Under the pieces are notes generated by a model that made no database searches, was not told the DNA's origin, and saw only the letters and a list, made by a program, of their open reading frames with translations. This document shows positions 50,547-59,649 of a stretch of 64,000 bases of DNA, piece by piece (the stretch's first letter is position 1; the number at the start of each line of letters is the position of its first letter). The DNA lies in contig CP029329.1 in the NCBI GenBank assembly GCA_003129525.1, forward strand, positions 2,461,501 to 2,525,500, given 5' to 3'. The position numbers and the translations under genes are program-made. Source of the DNA: Clostridium beijerinckii. GTDB taxonomy: Bacteria > Bacillota > Clostridia > Clostridiales > Clostridiaceae.

Positions 50547-51032
50547 ATGAATTTTTATGATTTCTCAGCAAAAAAAATGAATGGACAAGAAATAAAAATG
50601 GAAGAATACAGAGGTAAGGTAGTTTTAGTTGTAAATACTGCAAGTAAGTGTGGATTAACACCTCAGTTCATAGAGTTGGAAGAACTATATAAGGAATATA
50701 AGGGAAAAGGCTTTGAAATCTTAGGATTTCCTTGTAATCAGTTTGCTAAGCAAGATCCAGCAAGTAATAAAGAAATTAGTGAATTTTGCTTAATTAATTA
50801 TGGAGTCACTTTTACAATGTTTGAAAAAATAGATGTAAATGGAGAAAATGCACATCCATTATATAAATATCTAAAGAATGAAGCTAAAGGTATCTTAAGC
50901 AAAGAAATAAAATGGAACTTTGCTAAATTTTTAATAGACGCAGAAGGAAATGTAGTAAAGAGATATGCACCTGTAACAGTTCCATCAAAAATAAAAGATG
51001 ATATAGAAAAAGCAATTTCAGGTAATATGTAA
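50547..51032 (+). CDS. Glutathione peroxidase-family thiol peroxidase
   Basis: 161 residues, thioredoxin-fold peroxidase reducing hydroperoxides, probably with thioredoxin rather than glutathione as in most Gram-positives. Catalytic residues are C35 in [12 protein letters not shown]65 in FPCNQF and W123-N in KWNFAKFL. C63 may form the resolving disulfide region typical of 2-Cys forms. The active-site residue is Cys, not selenocysteine. Own AAAAGGAGA site. Together with the rubredoxin-like protein and nitroreductases it suggests oxygen-stress defence. Confidence 0.93.
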   Translation: MNFYDFSAKKMNGQEIKMEEYRGKVVLVVNTASKCGLTPQFIELEELYKEYKGKGFEILGFPCNQFAKQDPASNKEISEFCLINYGVTFTMFEKIDVNGENAHPLYKYLKNEAKGILSKEIKWNFAKFLIDAEGNVVKRYAPVTVPSKIKDDIEKAISGNM

Positions 51033-51082
51033 ATAAATAATTTAAATATATAACAATTAATTGTCTACAAAAAAACAAATAT

Positions 51083-51379
51083 ATGGCAGTAGCTTTTGTA
51101 GCTTTAGCTAATAGTGATGATTTTAAAATTCCTTCAGCTTGGCAACAAGATATGGGAGCAACTGTAGAAAATATTTTATTGGAAGCTGTACATCTGGAAC
51201 TTGGAGCAGTTTGGCTTGGAGTAGCAACTGCTGAAGCAAGTATGAATTATATTAAAGAACTTTTTAATTTACCAGAAAATATTGGACCTTTTGCTTTAAT
51301 TCCAGTTGGCTATCCTGATGGTCAAAAAAATGGATTTGTAGATAGATTTAATGAGAAGAAAGTTCATTATGAAACTTGA
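51083..51379 (+). pseudogene. C-terminal remnant of a nitroreductase
   Basis: 98 codons. SAWQQDMGATVENILLEAVH, LGAVWLGVATAEA and FALIPVGYPDGQK are the C-terminal half of an FMN nitroreductase. The N-terminal about 75 residues, including the first FMN-binding segment, are absent, and no ribosome site precedes the ATG. A complete, different nitroreductase is at 51897-52637. Confidence 0.8.
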
Positions 51380-51436
51380 AAATAAGGTGAATAAAATATA
51401 TAATATTATAAAAATGGCAATAAAGGAGTAATTAAA

Positions 51437-51724
51437 ATGATAAAGGTAGTAGCTAAAAATATTATAAAAAAAGATAAGATAGAAGAAGCATTAGAACATA
51501 TAAAGGAATTAGTCGCAATTACAGTAAAAGAAGAAGGCTGTATAAAATATGAAATTTATCAAGATGAAAAGGATATAAGCATATTGACAATGATAGAAGA
51601 ATGGGAAAGCAAGGAAGCTTTAAATAAACACATGGCATCTGAACATTTTAAAAGGATAGTACCTATTATAGGTGGTTTTGCAGAAAAAGCAGGGGAAATT
51701 AATCTATATAAAAAAATTATATAG
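51437..51724 (+). CDS. Antibiotic-biosynthesis-monooxygenase-domain protein (YgiN-like)
   Basis: 95 residues, one ABM ferredoxin-like dimeric barrel: MIKVVAKNIIKKDKIEEAL, EEGCIKYEIYQDEKD, MIEEWESKEALNKHMASEHF. Such proteins act as quinol or small-aromatic monooxygenases, or merely bind such ligands. Strong AAAGGAG site. It lies next to nitroreductase genes, compatible with a quinone/redox-stress role. Confidence 0.92.
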   Translation: MIKVVAKNIIKKDKIEEALEHIKELVAITVKEEGCIKYEIYQDEKDISILTMIEEWESKEALNKHMASEHFKRIVPIIGGFAEKAGEINLYKKII

Positions 51725-51775
51725 CAATTTATATACTTAAAGTACATGTAAAAAAGAATAACTTATATTAAAGGA

Positions 51776-51815
51776 ACAGTAGATAGTTTTGTTTTCACAC
51801 AAAATTATCTACTGT
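51776..51815 (+). terminator. Hairpin after the ABM gene
   Basis: ACAGTAGATA / TATCTACTGT outer stem with inner TTTTGT/ACAAAA, then CCCTTAAAAAA. Confidence 0.6.
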
Positions 51816-51828
51816 CCCTTAAAAAAAT

Positions 51829-51886
51829 AACTGCCTTTTATTTAATTAAGGATAACACTTTAATTTCATAAAAGGCAGTTTTTTAT
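51829..51886. terminator. Bidirectional terminator
   Basis: Perfect 13-bp arms AACTGCCTTTTAT / ATAAAAGGCAGTT (51829-51841, 51868-51880), flanked by A-run and T-run, between convergent genes. Confidence 0.75.
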
Positions 51887-51896
51887 TTAATATACC

Positions 51897-52637
51897 TTAT
51901 TTAGATTTTAACCCTTGTTTAACAATAGTATCTTTAACCTTAGGATAATAAACTGATTGATAAATTCTTGAAGTTAAAGTACTCCAATTTGTTTCCTGCT
52001 CAGATCGTCCAATATCCTTTAGATATTTATCCATTTGTTCATCATAAACATTAATTGAATCTTCAACTACTTTTGTATTATAACTTTCGTCATGTTTAAA
52101 ACTATCAAAAGGAACTCTAGGTTTTTTATGTGATTTATCAGCTGGATACCCAACTGCCAAGCCTACTAGTGGAAAGGTATATTTAGGCAATCCTAATAGT
52201 TCTATAACTTCTTCTGGATTTTTTCTTATACCACCAATAGGTACTGTACCAAGTCCAAGAGATTCGGCAGCAACAACTGAAGCTCCTAAAGCTATTCCAA
52301 CATCTACTGAACCAGCAAGAATACCTTCGATATCTTCATGAATTACTTGCTTAAAGCCAGTTTTTTCACCTGCAAGATAAGTTCTATAAAAATCCATTAC
52401 AAAAACTAAAAATACTGGAGCTTTTGCAACATATTCTTGATTACCCACAAGTTCTGCTAATTTCTCTTTCTTCTTTTTGTCTCTTACAACTATAACAGAG
52501 GTTTGCTGTCCGTTTATTGAGTTAGGCATAGCTTGAGCACTTTTTACAATGTCATCTATTAATTCAGCAGGAACATCTTTATCTAAATATTGCCTTATTG
52601 ATCTATGATTTTTTATTGTATCTATTGTATTATTCAT
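51897..52637 (-). CDS. NfsA/NfrA-type FMN nitroreductase
   Basis: 246 residues, NADPH-dependent flavin oxidoreductase group. HRSIRQYLDKDVPAELIDDI (FMN phosphate contact), SAQAMPNSINGQQTSVIVV, and VPIGGIRKNPEEVIELLGLP are typical; the long C-terminal extension (about 180-246) is the NfsA-type excursion that binds NADPH. It reduces nitro compounds, quinones or flavins. A palindromic AT-rich motif upstream (52804-52830) may carry its regulator. Confidence 0.92.
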   Translation of the reverse strand: MNNTIDTIKNHRSIRQYLDKDVPAELIDDIVKSAQAMPNSINGQQTSVIVVRDKKKKEKLAELVGNQEYVAKAPVFLVFVMDFYRTYLAGEKTGFKQVIHEDIEGILAGSVDVGIALGASVVAAESLGLGTVPIGGIRKNPEEVIELLGLPKYTFPLVGLAVGYPADKSHKKPRVPFDSFKHDESYNTKVVEDSINVYDEQMDKYLKDIGRSEQETNWSTLTSRIYQSVYYPKVKDTIVKQGLKSK

Positions 52638-52803
52638 AATTAATAACCTCCATATATTATTTTAAACATACATTATTTTCATTGTAATATTTTAATTGAA
52701 TAAAAAGTAAATTATATTTTTATAAGGATTTATCTCATTGATAATATACTTTATCTCACGTTATTTATTAATTAACTTACAAAATAAATTCTTATTTAAT
52801 ACA

Positions 52804-52830
52804 ATTCAATTATATTGAATACAATTGAAT
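52804..52830. promoter_or_regulatory. Repeated ATTCAAT/ATTGAAT half-sites
   Basis: ATTCAATTATATTGAAT (52804-52820) is a 17-bp dyad, followed by another ATTGAAT. It lies in the 320-nt divergent region between the nitroreductase and the 52958 gene; a repressor site for either is possible. The rest of the gap is AT-rich without an ORF. Confidence 0.4.
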
Positions 52831-52957
52831 TTGTCAATCGTTATTTGCTAGCAATTTAAATATTTGGTATTACAGGCTATGAAATTGTTGTTTATGCCAA
52901 ACCAATTATCTTTTCTCTTTGGACACATATAATGACAATAAGAGGGGAGTGATTTAT

Positions 52958-53602
52958 ATGAAAAAACCAGAAAAAATATTTGTTATTGGAAAGAAATTAA
53001 CTAAAGCATTCATTTTTGCATTTGCTTTGTTACCACTTAGTTTGAGTTTGTTGGTAAGCGGTATGATGATTGAACGCTTTAAATTAGGAGATTATGCAAT
53101 TGTTATTATTTCCATTACATTTTTGGTAATATGGTTTTTGTTTATTCCCAATATGGCTAGGTGGAGACAACATTGGGATATAAGTGAACATTATTTTGAG
53201 CATTATGCAGTTGATGGTTATTTTCAACAATTAAAATATATATTAAGTATCTTTAATGGTAAAGAGGATATGTTTGCTTTTAAAATTAAATTAACTGAAA
53301 TTAAAAGTATAAGAATTTATTGGAATACAGTGTGGATTATTTCCTCAACGCCTTTACATTCCATTTACTTTGGAATAACATTGAAAGACGGTTCCATTGT
53401 AACTTTTAGATCATTACTCACCACTTCTAATAGAGAATATATAGATGCTGTGAATTATTTGAATGAAAAATGCAATATTCAAATAGAAGATAAGTATAAC
53501 TTATTAGGTGCAATGGAGAATCCAGGCATGAGACTTGCTGAATATATTGATAAAATTGAAAAACAAGAGGGCAAGTGGAGGACACAAAATGATCAAAGCT
53601 AA
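52958..53602 (+). CDS. Membrane protein translationally coupled to a LytTR regulator
   Basis: 214 residues from ATG 52958 (GGGGAGTGA about 8 nt upstream); an earlier TTG frame has no ribosome site. Two membrane helices (about 17-37 and 46-66) are followed by a cytoplasmic domain of about 145 residues with a beta-rich, PH-like pattern (FKIKLTEIKSIRIYWNTVWI, then IYFGITLKDGSIVTFRSL). The 3' end overlaps the LytTR gene by 14 nt. No family recognised. By analogy with membrane protein/LytTR pairs such as BrsM/BrsR, it may sequester or activate the regulator. Confidence 0.75.
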   Translation: MKKPEKIFVIGKKLTKAFIFAFALLPLSLSLLVSGMMIERFKLGDYAIVIISITFLVIWFLFIPNMARWRQHWDISEHYFEHYAVDGYFQQLKYILSIFNGKEDMFAFKIKLTEIKSIRIYWNTVWIISSTPLHSIYFGITLKDGSIVTFRSLLTTSNREYIDAVNYLNEKCNIQIEDKYNLLGAMENPGMRLAEYIDKIEKQEGKWRTQNDQS

Positions 53603-54275
53603 TATTATTTTAAAGGATGATAATTTAAAGAAAGTTTTAAAATCTGAAATTAAATTATTTTTAAATAATGAAGGCCAAGATGTTACTTTTGTTGAAGAAA
53701 CCTATATAAAAGATTATGATAAGAATGAAATATTGATTCTTTTCTTTGAAATATCAAACAGTAATGATATTAAAAGAGCTAAGGAAATCAAAGAATGTAC
53801 TCATGCAAGTTGCATTATTTTATTAAGCAAAGATGAGTCATTGGTTTTTGAAGCATTAAGAGTTAATCCATTACAATTTATTCGTTTAAATAATTTTCAT
53901 GAAGACTTTAAAAATATGATTGAATCATTATTAGACTATATGAAAAATATAGAGACTATAGTGACTTTGAAATCTGGTACAGCTACAATTAGACTTAATG
54001 TGAAAAATATTATGTTTATAGAATCTTTTGGACACTATTTAATAATTCACTCTAGCACTGGACAATACCAGGTAAGAGAAAAATTATCAAATATAATAGA
54101 ACAAATTAATAATCCAAGTTTTATAAGGACCCATAAATCATATATTATAAATATTAAGTTCGCCGAAAAAGTGTTATCTGATAAATTGATATTAAAAAAT
54201 CATTTAGAAATTCCAATAGGAAGAAACTTTAAGGAAAAAGTCATGCAGGGATATCATGGGCTTGTAGAATATTAA
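53589..54275 (+). CDS. LytTR regulator with degenerate receiver domain
   Basis: 228 residues from ATG 53589 (GGAGGA 6 nt upstream). The C-terminal LytTR domain (about 128-228) is complete: TIRLNVKNIMFIESFGHYLI, FIRTHKSYIINIKF, EIPIGRNFKEKV. The N-terminal about 115 residues keep the length and beta/alpha rhythm of a receiver, but the expected phosphoacceptor aspartate is missing (ILILFFEISNSND where LxFLDxxMPxxxG is expected) and the usual K-P pair reads RLNN. It should therefore be controlled without phosphorylation, probably by the overlapping membrane protein. An IS copy lies 16 nt downstream. Confidence 0.85.
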   Translation: MIKANIILKDDNLKKVLKSEIKLFLNNEGQDVTFVEETYIKDYDKNEILILFFEISNSNDIKRAKEIKECTHASCIILLSKDESLVFEALRVNPLQFIRLNNFHEDFKNMIESLLDYMKNIETIVTLKSGTATIRLNVKNIMFIESFGHYLIIHSSTGQYQVREKLSNIIEQINNPSFIRTHKSYIINIKFAEKVLSDKLILKNHLEIPIGRNFKEKVMQGYHGLVEY

Positions 54276-54291
54276 TTATTAGAAAATAAAT

Positions 54292-56095
54292 TGATTAAAC
54301 CACAAAAACTATAAAGTATCGTGATTAGTTTGACAGCTTTGCTTCAAATTCTAAAAAATATAATTTAAAACAGTTAATTATTACAGCAACTATACATGCA
54401 ATTATATTGAGAAAACACTCTATGCCACTTTCAAGAAACTGTTTTAACAGTTTCTTGAAGTTATAGGCTGCGATTTTAAATCCAACCCATAATTTTGAGC
54501 GCAATAATCCCCGGATAGGCATGGTATCAATTTTATATCTTCTCCTCAAAACAGAAGGAATACCTTCTATACCAGCCCTTTTATTTGCAAGCTTTATATA
54601 CTCACTCTCGTGCATTTTTTCTCTTTGAGTAGCTGTATTATAAGCTTTTTCGCTAACTCTTATGGTATTAAATTTCTTTGATATTTTCTTTGGACATTGT
54701 GAATTTAAAGGACATTTTTCACATGTACTGGAGTCAAATTTGGCTGTATAAGATTTTGAACTATAATAAGACTCTACAGGTTCGACTCCGTTAGGACAAC
54801 AACTTATTACATTTTTTTCGTCATCTACAATGAATTTTGAATAACTCAGTTTATCAGTAGATACTTTTCTGCCAACTAGTTGACTTGGAATCATTTCAAT
54901 TCCTTGTTTTAAAGCATTTTTGGCTTTTTCTTGTTCATAGTAAGCACCATCAACTAGTAGTTTACAGTTTGAATTTTTATTTTGTGAAGCTAAATTAGCA
55001 ATAACATCATCAGCAAATTTTGAATCGCTGTGAATATTTTGCTTAAGGTCATAGCCTGTTATAACACTGTTTTTATCATTAAATGATTCTTGTATATTAA
55101 CAACATAACCAACGTTACCACCATATTTTTTTCTGTAGGTTGCATCTTTGTCAGTTGGATTTTGTAAACTAGTTGAAGTTATATCTTTTGAATCTTTAAT
55201 AACTAAATTTTTTGCAGCATCTTCTGTAGTTTGGTCCTGAATAACTCTATTTAAAAGTTGAAACTCTTCTGTTGAAGTAACTATATCTCCAGCTTTCAGA
55301 GCGATATTGTATAGAATTTTAGAATGTTCGATTAAAATTGAAAGTTTTGAATCAGCCTTTAAATCTTGAGTTCTATATATAGTGTCATTTTTATGCCCCT
55401 TTTCAAGGTACGGTTTTAGTTCATCACTTATAATAGGTGGATTTATTATATTTAGAGCTTTAATAAGTCTGCTATTTATAGAATATACTAGCTCAATTCT
55501 ACTTAATTTTTTGCATGATGAACTAACCATTAACGAATCCACTCTAACTTTTTTATTATCAACAGATAAATACTTAGCAATGCTTTCGGATAAAGCTTCA
55601 ACTTCAGCTTTTATTAAGTCTTCATTAGTTGACGCTTCATATTCAACAAGTCTGTTTCTAAAATTTGTTAGAGTATTTATAGATACTGGTTGTGTTTCAT
55701 AATTAGTTGTATTTAAAGCATATTGATATCTTACATCGAAATGAATAGAGCCGATAAGCTCTTCATCAGTCTGCTGAAATATTTCTTTTATAATTAGTAA
55801 GCCAAGAATAACATTAATAGGTGAATTAGGCCTTGAGGCTTTATTGCTATATAAAACCGAAAAACGCTCCTCATTTATTCGCGGAAAAATATGATCCTTA
55901 AATGCCTTAGCCCAACTTTTATTTAAAATATCTTGAAGGTATTTTGGCATTTGGTTGATTGGTTCAAATAATGAAGTTTGTTGAAGGTCATTTTTGCAAA
56001 ACATAGTAATTCTCCTCATACGTTTAATTTTATAATGCTATTATATCATTAAATTCTAATTGGATGATATTTGTCAGCTTTTTGTGGTCTAATCA
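54292..56095 (-). mobile_element. IS1182-family insertion sequence, copy 2 (inverted)
   Basis: 1804 bp, same length, same ends and same protein as the element at 28361-30164, in opposite orientation. The flanking direct repeat is TAAAT (54287-54291 and 56096-56100), different from copy 1, so it inserted independently. It lies between the LytTR gene and a chemoreceptor without breaking either. Confidence 0.95.
54325..56004 (-). CDS. IS1182-family DDE transposase (copy 2)
   Basis: 559 residues from the ATG at 56004, identical in translation to the transposase at 28452-30131; see there for motifs. The identity, including every residue, implies very recent transposition or gene conversion and a probably active enzyme. 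Confidence 0.95.
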   Translation of the reverse strand: MFCKNDLQQTSLFEPINQMPKYLQDILNKSWAKAFKDHIFPRINEERFSVLYSNKASRPNSPINVILGLLIIKEIFQQTDEELIGSIHFDVRYQYALNTTNYETQPVSINTLTNFRNRLVEYEASTNEDLIKAEVEALSESIAKYLSVDNKKVRVDSLMVSSSCKKLSRIELVYSINSRLIKALNIINPPIISDELKPYLEKGHKNDTIYRTQDLKADSKLSILIEHSKILYNIALKAGDIVTSTEEFQLLNRVIQDQTTEDAAKNLVIKDSKDITSTSLQNPTDKDATYRKKYGGNVGYVVNIQESFNDKNSVITGYDLKQNIHSDSKFADDVIANLASQNKNSNCKLLVDGAYYEQEKAKNALKQGIEMIPSQLVGRKVSTDKLSYSKFIVDDEKNVISCCPNGVEPVESYYSSKSYTAKFDSSTCEKCPLNSQCPKKISKKFNTIRVSEKAYNTATQREKMHESEYIKLANKRAGIEGIPSVLRRRYKIDTMPIRGLLRSKLWVGFKIAAYNFKKLLKQFLESGIECFLNIIACIVAVIINCFKLYFLEFEAKLSN

Positions 56096-56167
56096 TAAAT
56101 TAACTTATTTCCTATTATTTAAGATATGTTGTAATATTTTTAGCAAAATTGAACAAATACTAGTAAA

Positions 56168-56207
56168 CAAAGATAGATCGAGATAAGTGTTCATCAATCT
56201 ATCTTTG
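56168..56207 (-). terminator. Terminator of the chemoreceptor gene
   Basis: CAAAGATAGAT pairs perfectly with ATCTATCTTTG (56168-56178, 56197-56207), 55 nt beyond the receptor stop on the minus strand. Confidence 0.7.
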
Positions 56208-56261
56208 TCCATTTATGATATAAATTCTAAGGTTTAAGAGCTAAAGCTTAGGATTTTGATC

Positions 56262-57977
56262 TTATATTTTAAATTTTTGAATCATTTCATTAAGTTTTTG
56301 TGCAAGTTCAGCTTGGCTTTGAGATGATTTTGCAATTTCGGTAGTAGCAAAAGTTATTTCACTAACACTATTTAAGATTTCTTCAGTACCAGCAGCAGAT
56401 TCTTCAGCTACGGCTGATACATTTTGAATAGCAGAGCTAACCTGAGTAATTGATTCATCCATTTGCTTTGAAGATAATGAAAAACTTTCTATTATATCAT
56501 TTATAAATTCAGCATCTTTTTCATATTGAATACCAGTATTCATAAGTAATTCATAATTTGGTTTTACATCATTAGACATAAAATCAAGGACATCTTGTCC
56601 ACTATTAGATAATTTTTTAACTGCAGTTTGAACTTGAAATACCATATTTTGAATATTTACAACTGCTTCTGCAGATTGTTCTGCAAGCTTTCTAACTTCA
56701 TCAGCAACAACTGCAAAGCCTTTTCCTTGTTCCCCTGCTCTTGCTGCTTCTATAGCTGCATTTAATGCAAGTAAATTTGTTTGATTAGCTATACTTCCAA
56801 TTGAATCAGCCATTGTTTTTACTTCTTCAACAACTTTGGATTCTTCTATAGCATTTAAGATATTAGATTGATTTTTTTCATAAATTAAATTACTATTTTG
56901 TATATTTTTGATTGCGTTATTTTTTATATCAATAGCACGTTTTTTTATTTCACTAATGGATATGGAAGCTTCATCAGCACTTCTAGAAAGAAGATTTGTA
57001 GTAGAACTTATTTCTTCTGTTGATGCACTTACTTCTTCAGTAGTAGCACTTAAATCTTGCACGCCTTTAGATATTTGTTCTGTAGATTCATTTACCATTT
57101 CCATTTTTGAAGAAATTTCTTCAGTAGTAGCAGAAAGTTCTTCACTTGTACTACTTATATCAGCAGAACTATTAATTATTTCTGATAATAAATCTTTTAT
57201 TTTCTCACTGGCACTATTTAATGCTATGGAAAGATCTCCAATTTCATCTTTCGAGTCAATTTCAATAGATTTAGTTAAATCTCCATTACCAAGAGCTTCA
57301 GCAAAGAATAAAACTTTTTTTACTTGTTTTGATATCATAAATGAAATTGATAAACCTAAAGTAATTGCAAATATTAAACCTATCAATATTATAGCAATAG
57401 TTATGTATAAAGATTTTGTATAAAGTAAGTTATTGTCATTATTACTAGTATCTGCTTGGCTAACATTATTTTTAATTAAAGAGTCTAAAGAAGTAAACAT
57501 TTTTGTTCGTATTTCAGTAGATTTGCTAAAGTTTGCATCTGCTGCTTCATAGTTTTTTTCCTCAACAAGTTTAATTAAAACATTTGTTATAGAATTATAT
57601 TCCTCTAAGTATTTTTTTAATTCCTCAAAATCTTTTTTTTCAGAATCAGAAAGTAAGGTTTCTTCATAACGTTTAATAATGGAGTTATTTTTATTATAAA
57701 TATCTGATATATCTTTTTTTAAGGCATCATTTTGATCGGATTTTTTTTCTTGATAGACAATTTTTAATAAATTAGCTCTCACATTAGAAACATTTTGTTC
57801 TATAGTAGTTAAATCTTTAATTGATTCTAGACTATAATCATGCATTTCTTTAGAATTGGTATTTAATGTATTCATATTACTTAAGCCGACAAAACCAACA
57901 ACACCTATGAATATAGCAACGATTAGAAAAGATGAAATCAGTTTTTGCGCCATTTTTAAGTTTTTAAATAATTTCAT
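56262..57977 (-). CDS. Methyl-accepting chemotaxis protein (4HB sensor)
   Basis: 571 residues and complete. Membrane helix about 12-32, extracellular four-helix-bundle domain (about 35-185), second membrane helix (about 190-212), HAMP (about 213-268), then the cytoplasmic coiled coil with repeated adaptation sites ([18 protein letters not shown]) and the hairpin tip [20 protein letters not shown] followed by [13 protein letters not shown]. It relays extracellular signals to CheA/CheW. The ligand is unknown. Its length of signalling domain looks normal, in contrast with the broken receptor at 19545-20749. Ribosome site AAGGGGTG. Confidence 0.95.
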   Translation of the reverse strand: MKLFKNLKMAQKLISSFLIVAIFIGVVGFVGLSNMNTLNTNSKEMHDYSLESIKDLTTIEQNVSNVRANLLKIVYQEKKSDQNDALKKDISDIYNKNNSIIKRYEETLLSDSEKKDFEELKKYLEEYNSITNVLIKLVEEKNYEAADANFSKSTEIRTKMFTSLDSLIKNNVSQADTSNNDNNLLYTKSLYITIAIILIGLIFAITLGLSISFMISKQVKKVLFFAEALGNGDLTKSIEIDSKDEIGDLSIALNSASEKIKDLLSEIINSSADISSTSEELSATTEEISSKMEMVNESTEQISKGVQDLSATTEEVSASTEEISSTTNLLSRSADEASISISEIKKRAIDIKNNAIKNIQNSNLIYEKNQSNILNAIEESKVVEEVKTMADSIGSIANQTNLLALNAAIEAARAGEQGKGFAVVADEVRKLAEQSAEAVVNIQNMVFQVQTAVKKLSNSGQDVLDFMSNDVKPNYELLMNTGIQYEKDAEFINDIIESFSLSSKQMDESITQVSSAIQNVSAVAEESAAGTEEILNSVSEITFATTEIAKSSQSQAELAQKLNEMIQKFKI

Positions 57978-58527
57978 AAAAACACACCCCTTATTTTTGT
58001 ATTAGTTAAAGCAAATTTTTAAATGATTTTTATCTTAAATTAAAGATGTAGTATTTTGAAACACCCCTTCCGCTAGAAACAATGATTTTAAATTAGTAAG
58101 AATTTTTTGTAAAAATCACTCCAGAGTGGGATGATTGTACAATATAAACATTTTATCTAAGTTTATTATACTATGAAGATCTACTGAATTCTAGATTGAA
58201 ATGAAAAATATGTTTAAAAAAGTATAATTTTGATGAAAATATCAATATAACTTCTATTTTTATATTATACAATTAATTAAATTAAATAAAATTCTAATTT
58301 ATTTAATTTAATTCGATAATTATATAAAAAGAAAAAAGAAAAAAGAAAGACAAATTATAATGGGATTAAGCGGTGCTGAAAATATATTTTGAGGAAGATT
58401 AGGAAAGGGGAAAAGTGGATTAATAGATAGCAAGAAATAATACTCTAGAAATGAATTTAATATATTTACCAAATATGTTATAGTTTATATATAGTATGTA
58501 TATTATTTATATATTAAGGAGAATAGT
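57978..58527. other. Gene-free stretch with AT-only hairpin
   Basis: About 550 nt. It holds a perfect 16-bp hairpin made only of A and T (58275-58290 with 58298-58313), then a purine-only tract (about 58327-58347). Two CACCCCTT motifs (about 57983 and 58063; AAGGGGTG on the minus strand) precede the chemoreceptor, the nearer one being its ribosome site. No ORF of note. Confidence 0.55.
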
Positions 58528-58584
58528 TTGCTTTTAGGACTTGCAGCATGTTTAGTATCATATTTAATCGTTGGGTTTCTATAA
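58528..58584 (+). CDS. Putative 18-residue hydrophobic peptide
   Basis: TTG start 6 nt after AAGGAG; the product (M)LLGLAACLVSYLIVGFL is a single membrane-spanning stretch. It ends 26 nt before the VOC gene. It may be a tiny membrane protein or a leader ORF. Evidence is only the ribosome site and hydrophobicity. Confidence 0.35.
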   Translation: MLLGLAACLVSYLIVGFL

Positions 58585-58610
58585 ATATAATTTTTAGGAG
58601 GAAATAAACT

Positions 58611-58976
58611 ATGAATTTTTGCTGGATAACGTTAAATGTAAACAATATGGAGGAATCTCTAAAATTTTATCATGAAATAATTGGATTGAAAATTCTAAAA
58701 AGATTTAATGCAGGTGAAGAAATAGAAATTGCAATGCTAGGAGAAACTGATGGAACCAAAATTGAGTTGATATATAATAAAAATAAAAATGTTTCAGCAC
58801 AAAGTGAGGGAATTTCTATTGGCTTTGAAGTTAAATCACTTGATAAAGCTATGGAGCTTGTAAAAGATAAAAATATCCCAATCAAAAGGGGACCAATTTC
58901 ACCTATACCATCAACTAGATTTTTCTTTATAGATGATCCAAATAACATAGAGATTCAAATAGTTCAACATAATTAG
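58611..58976 (+). CDS. VOC-family (glyoxalase-like) protein
   Basis: 121 residues with two beta-alpha-beta-beta-beta modules: WITLNVNNMEESLKFYHEIIG and IGFEVKSLDKAMELVKDKNI. DDPNNIEIQIVQHN is the usual C-terminal metal-binding strand with its Glu ligand (the N-P-x-x-N-x-I-E pattern). It could be a lyase, dioxygenase or resistance protein; the substrate is not visible. AGGAGG site ahead of ATG 58611. Confidence 0.9.
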   Translation: MNFCWITLNVNNMEESLKFYHEIIGLKILKRFNAGEEIEIAMLGETDGTKIELIYNKNKNVSAQSEGISIGFEVKSLDKAMELVKDKNIPIKRGPISPIPSTRFFFIDDPNNIEIQIVQHN

Positions 58977-59106
58977 GTATAAAGATTTTAAACCTTCGTA
59001 AAATTTAACTAATATTAACAAATGTGTTAATATAAAATTATTGGTGTTGTTACTTATGATTTATGACTGAGTATTATAATATTATACTCAAAATGGAGGT
59101 TTAAAA

Positions 59107-59511
59107 ATGATAAAAATTCTTTTATGCTGTGGTGGTGGATTCTCTTCAAGTGTTCTATCTAATAAGGTTAAAAAGGAAATACTTGAAAATAACATGCAAA
59201 ATGATTACTGTATCGAATTTGCTCCATTTATATTAGCAGATAAAAAAATGTCTGAATTTGATATAATAGTATGCTGCCCTCATCTAATAATGTCTGTGAA
59301 AAAGATGGTAAAAGACTCAAATCCTAATAAACCTATTTATATTCTTCCACCAAGAATGTACGGGATGATAAGTTTTAAAGAATTATCATTAGATGTTATA
59401 GATGCAATTGATTTATACAATAAAACTAAAATAAATCCAGTATATTTTCCTGGAGAAGAAAATACTATGATGATTACTAGATCTGTGGCTTATAGAAATA
59501 GTAAAAGTTGA
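59107..59511 (+). CDS. PTS lactose/cellobiose-type IIB protein (orphan)
   Basis: 134 residues. ILLCCGGGFSSSVLSNKV is the phosphocysteine loop of lactose/cellobiose-type enzyme IIB (usually C-x-x-G-x-S-(T/S)-S). The remainder keeps the alternating beta/alpha pattern and FDIIVCCPHLI, YILPPRMYGM. Slightly longer than the usual about 100 residues. No IIA or IIC gene accompanies it, so it may serve a distant permease or have a regulatory role. Confidence 0.82.
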   Translation: MIKILLCCGGGFSSSVLSNKVKKEILENNMQNDYCIEFAPFILADKKMSEFDIIVCCPHLIMSVKKMVKDSNPNKPIYILPPRMYGMISFKELSLDVIDAIDLYNKTKINPVYFPGEENTMMITRSVAYRNSKS

Positions 59512-59554
59512 ACTTAATTAAAACAGTATGTTTAAAAATTAATAATTTATAGCA

Positions 59555-59592
59555 AAATAGCAGTAGTATGAAATAAGACTACTGCTTTATTT
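59555..59592 (+). terminator. Terminator after the IIB gene
   Basis: GCAGTAGT / ACTACTGC stem (59560-59567, 59578-59585) with A-rich and T-rich flanks. Confidence 0.7.
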
Positions 59593-59649
59593 TATGTGAT
59601 GCAGTAGGATATTCTGTAAATTTTAATAATGAATTTTAAGGAGGTTTAT

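Noticed and set aside
55382-55702. 106-codon frames opposite the transposase genes
   Set aside because: Antisense shadows appearing identically in both IS copies.
28361-56095. Composite transposon bounded by the two IS copies
   Set aside because: Each copy has its own matching target duplication, so the pair did not move together.
57978-58100. Cyclic-di-GMP or other riboswitch before the chemoreceptor
   Set aside because: The repeated AAGGGGTG motif did not fit any riboswitch core I know; the nearer copy is simply the ribosome site.
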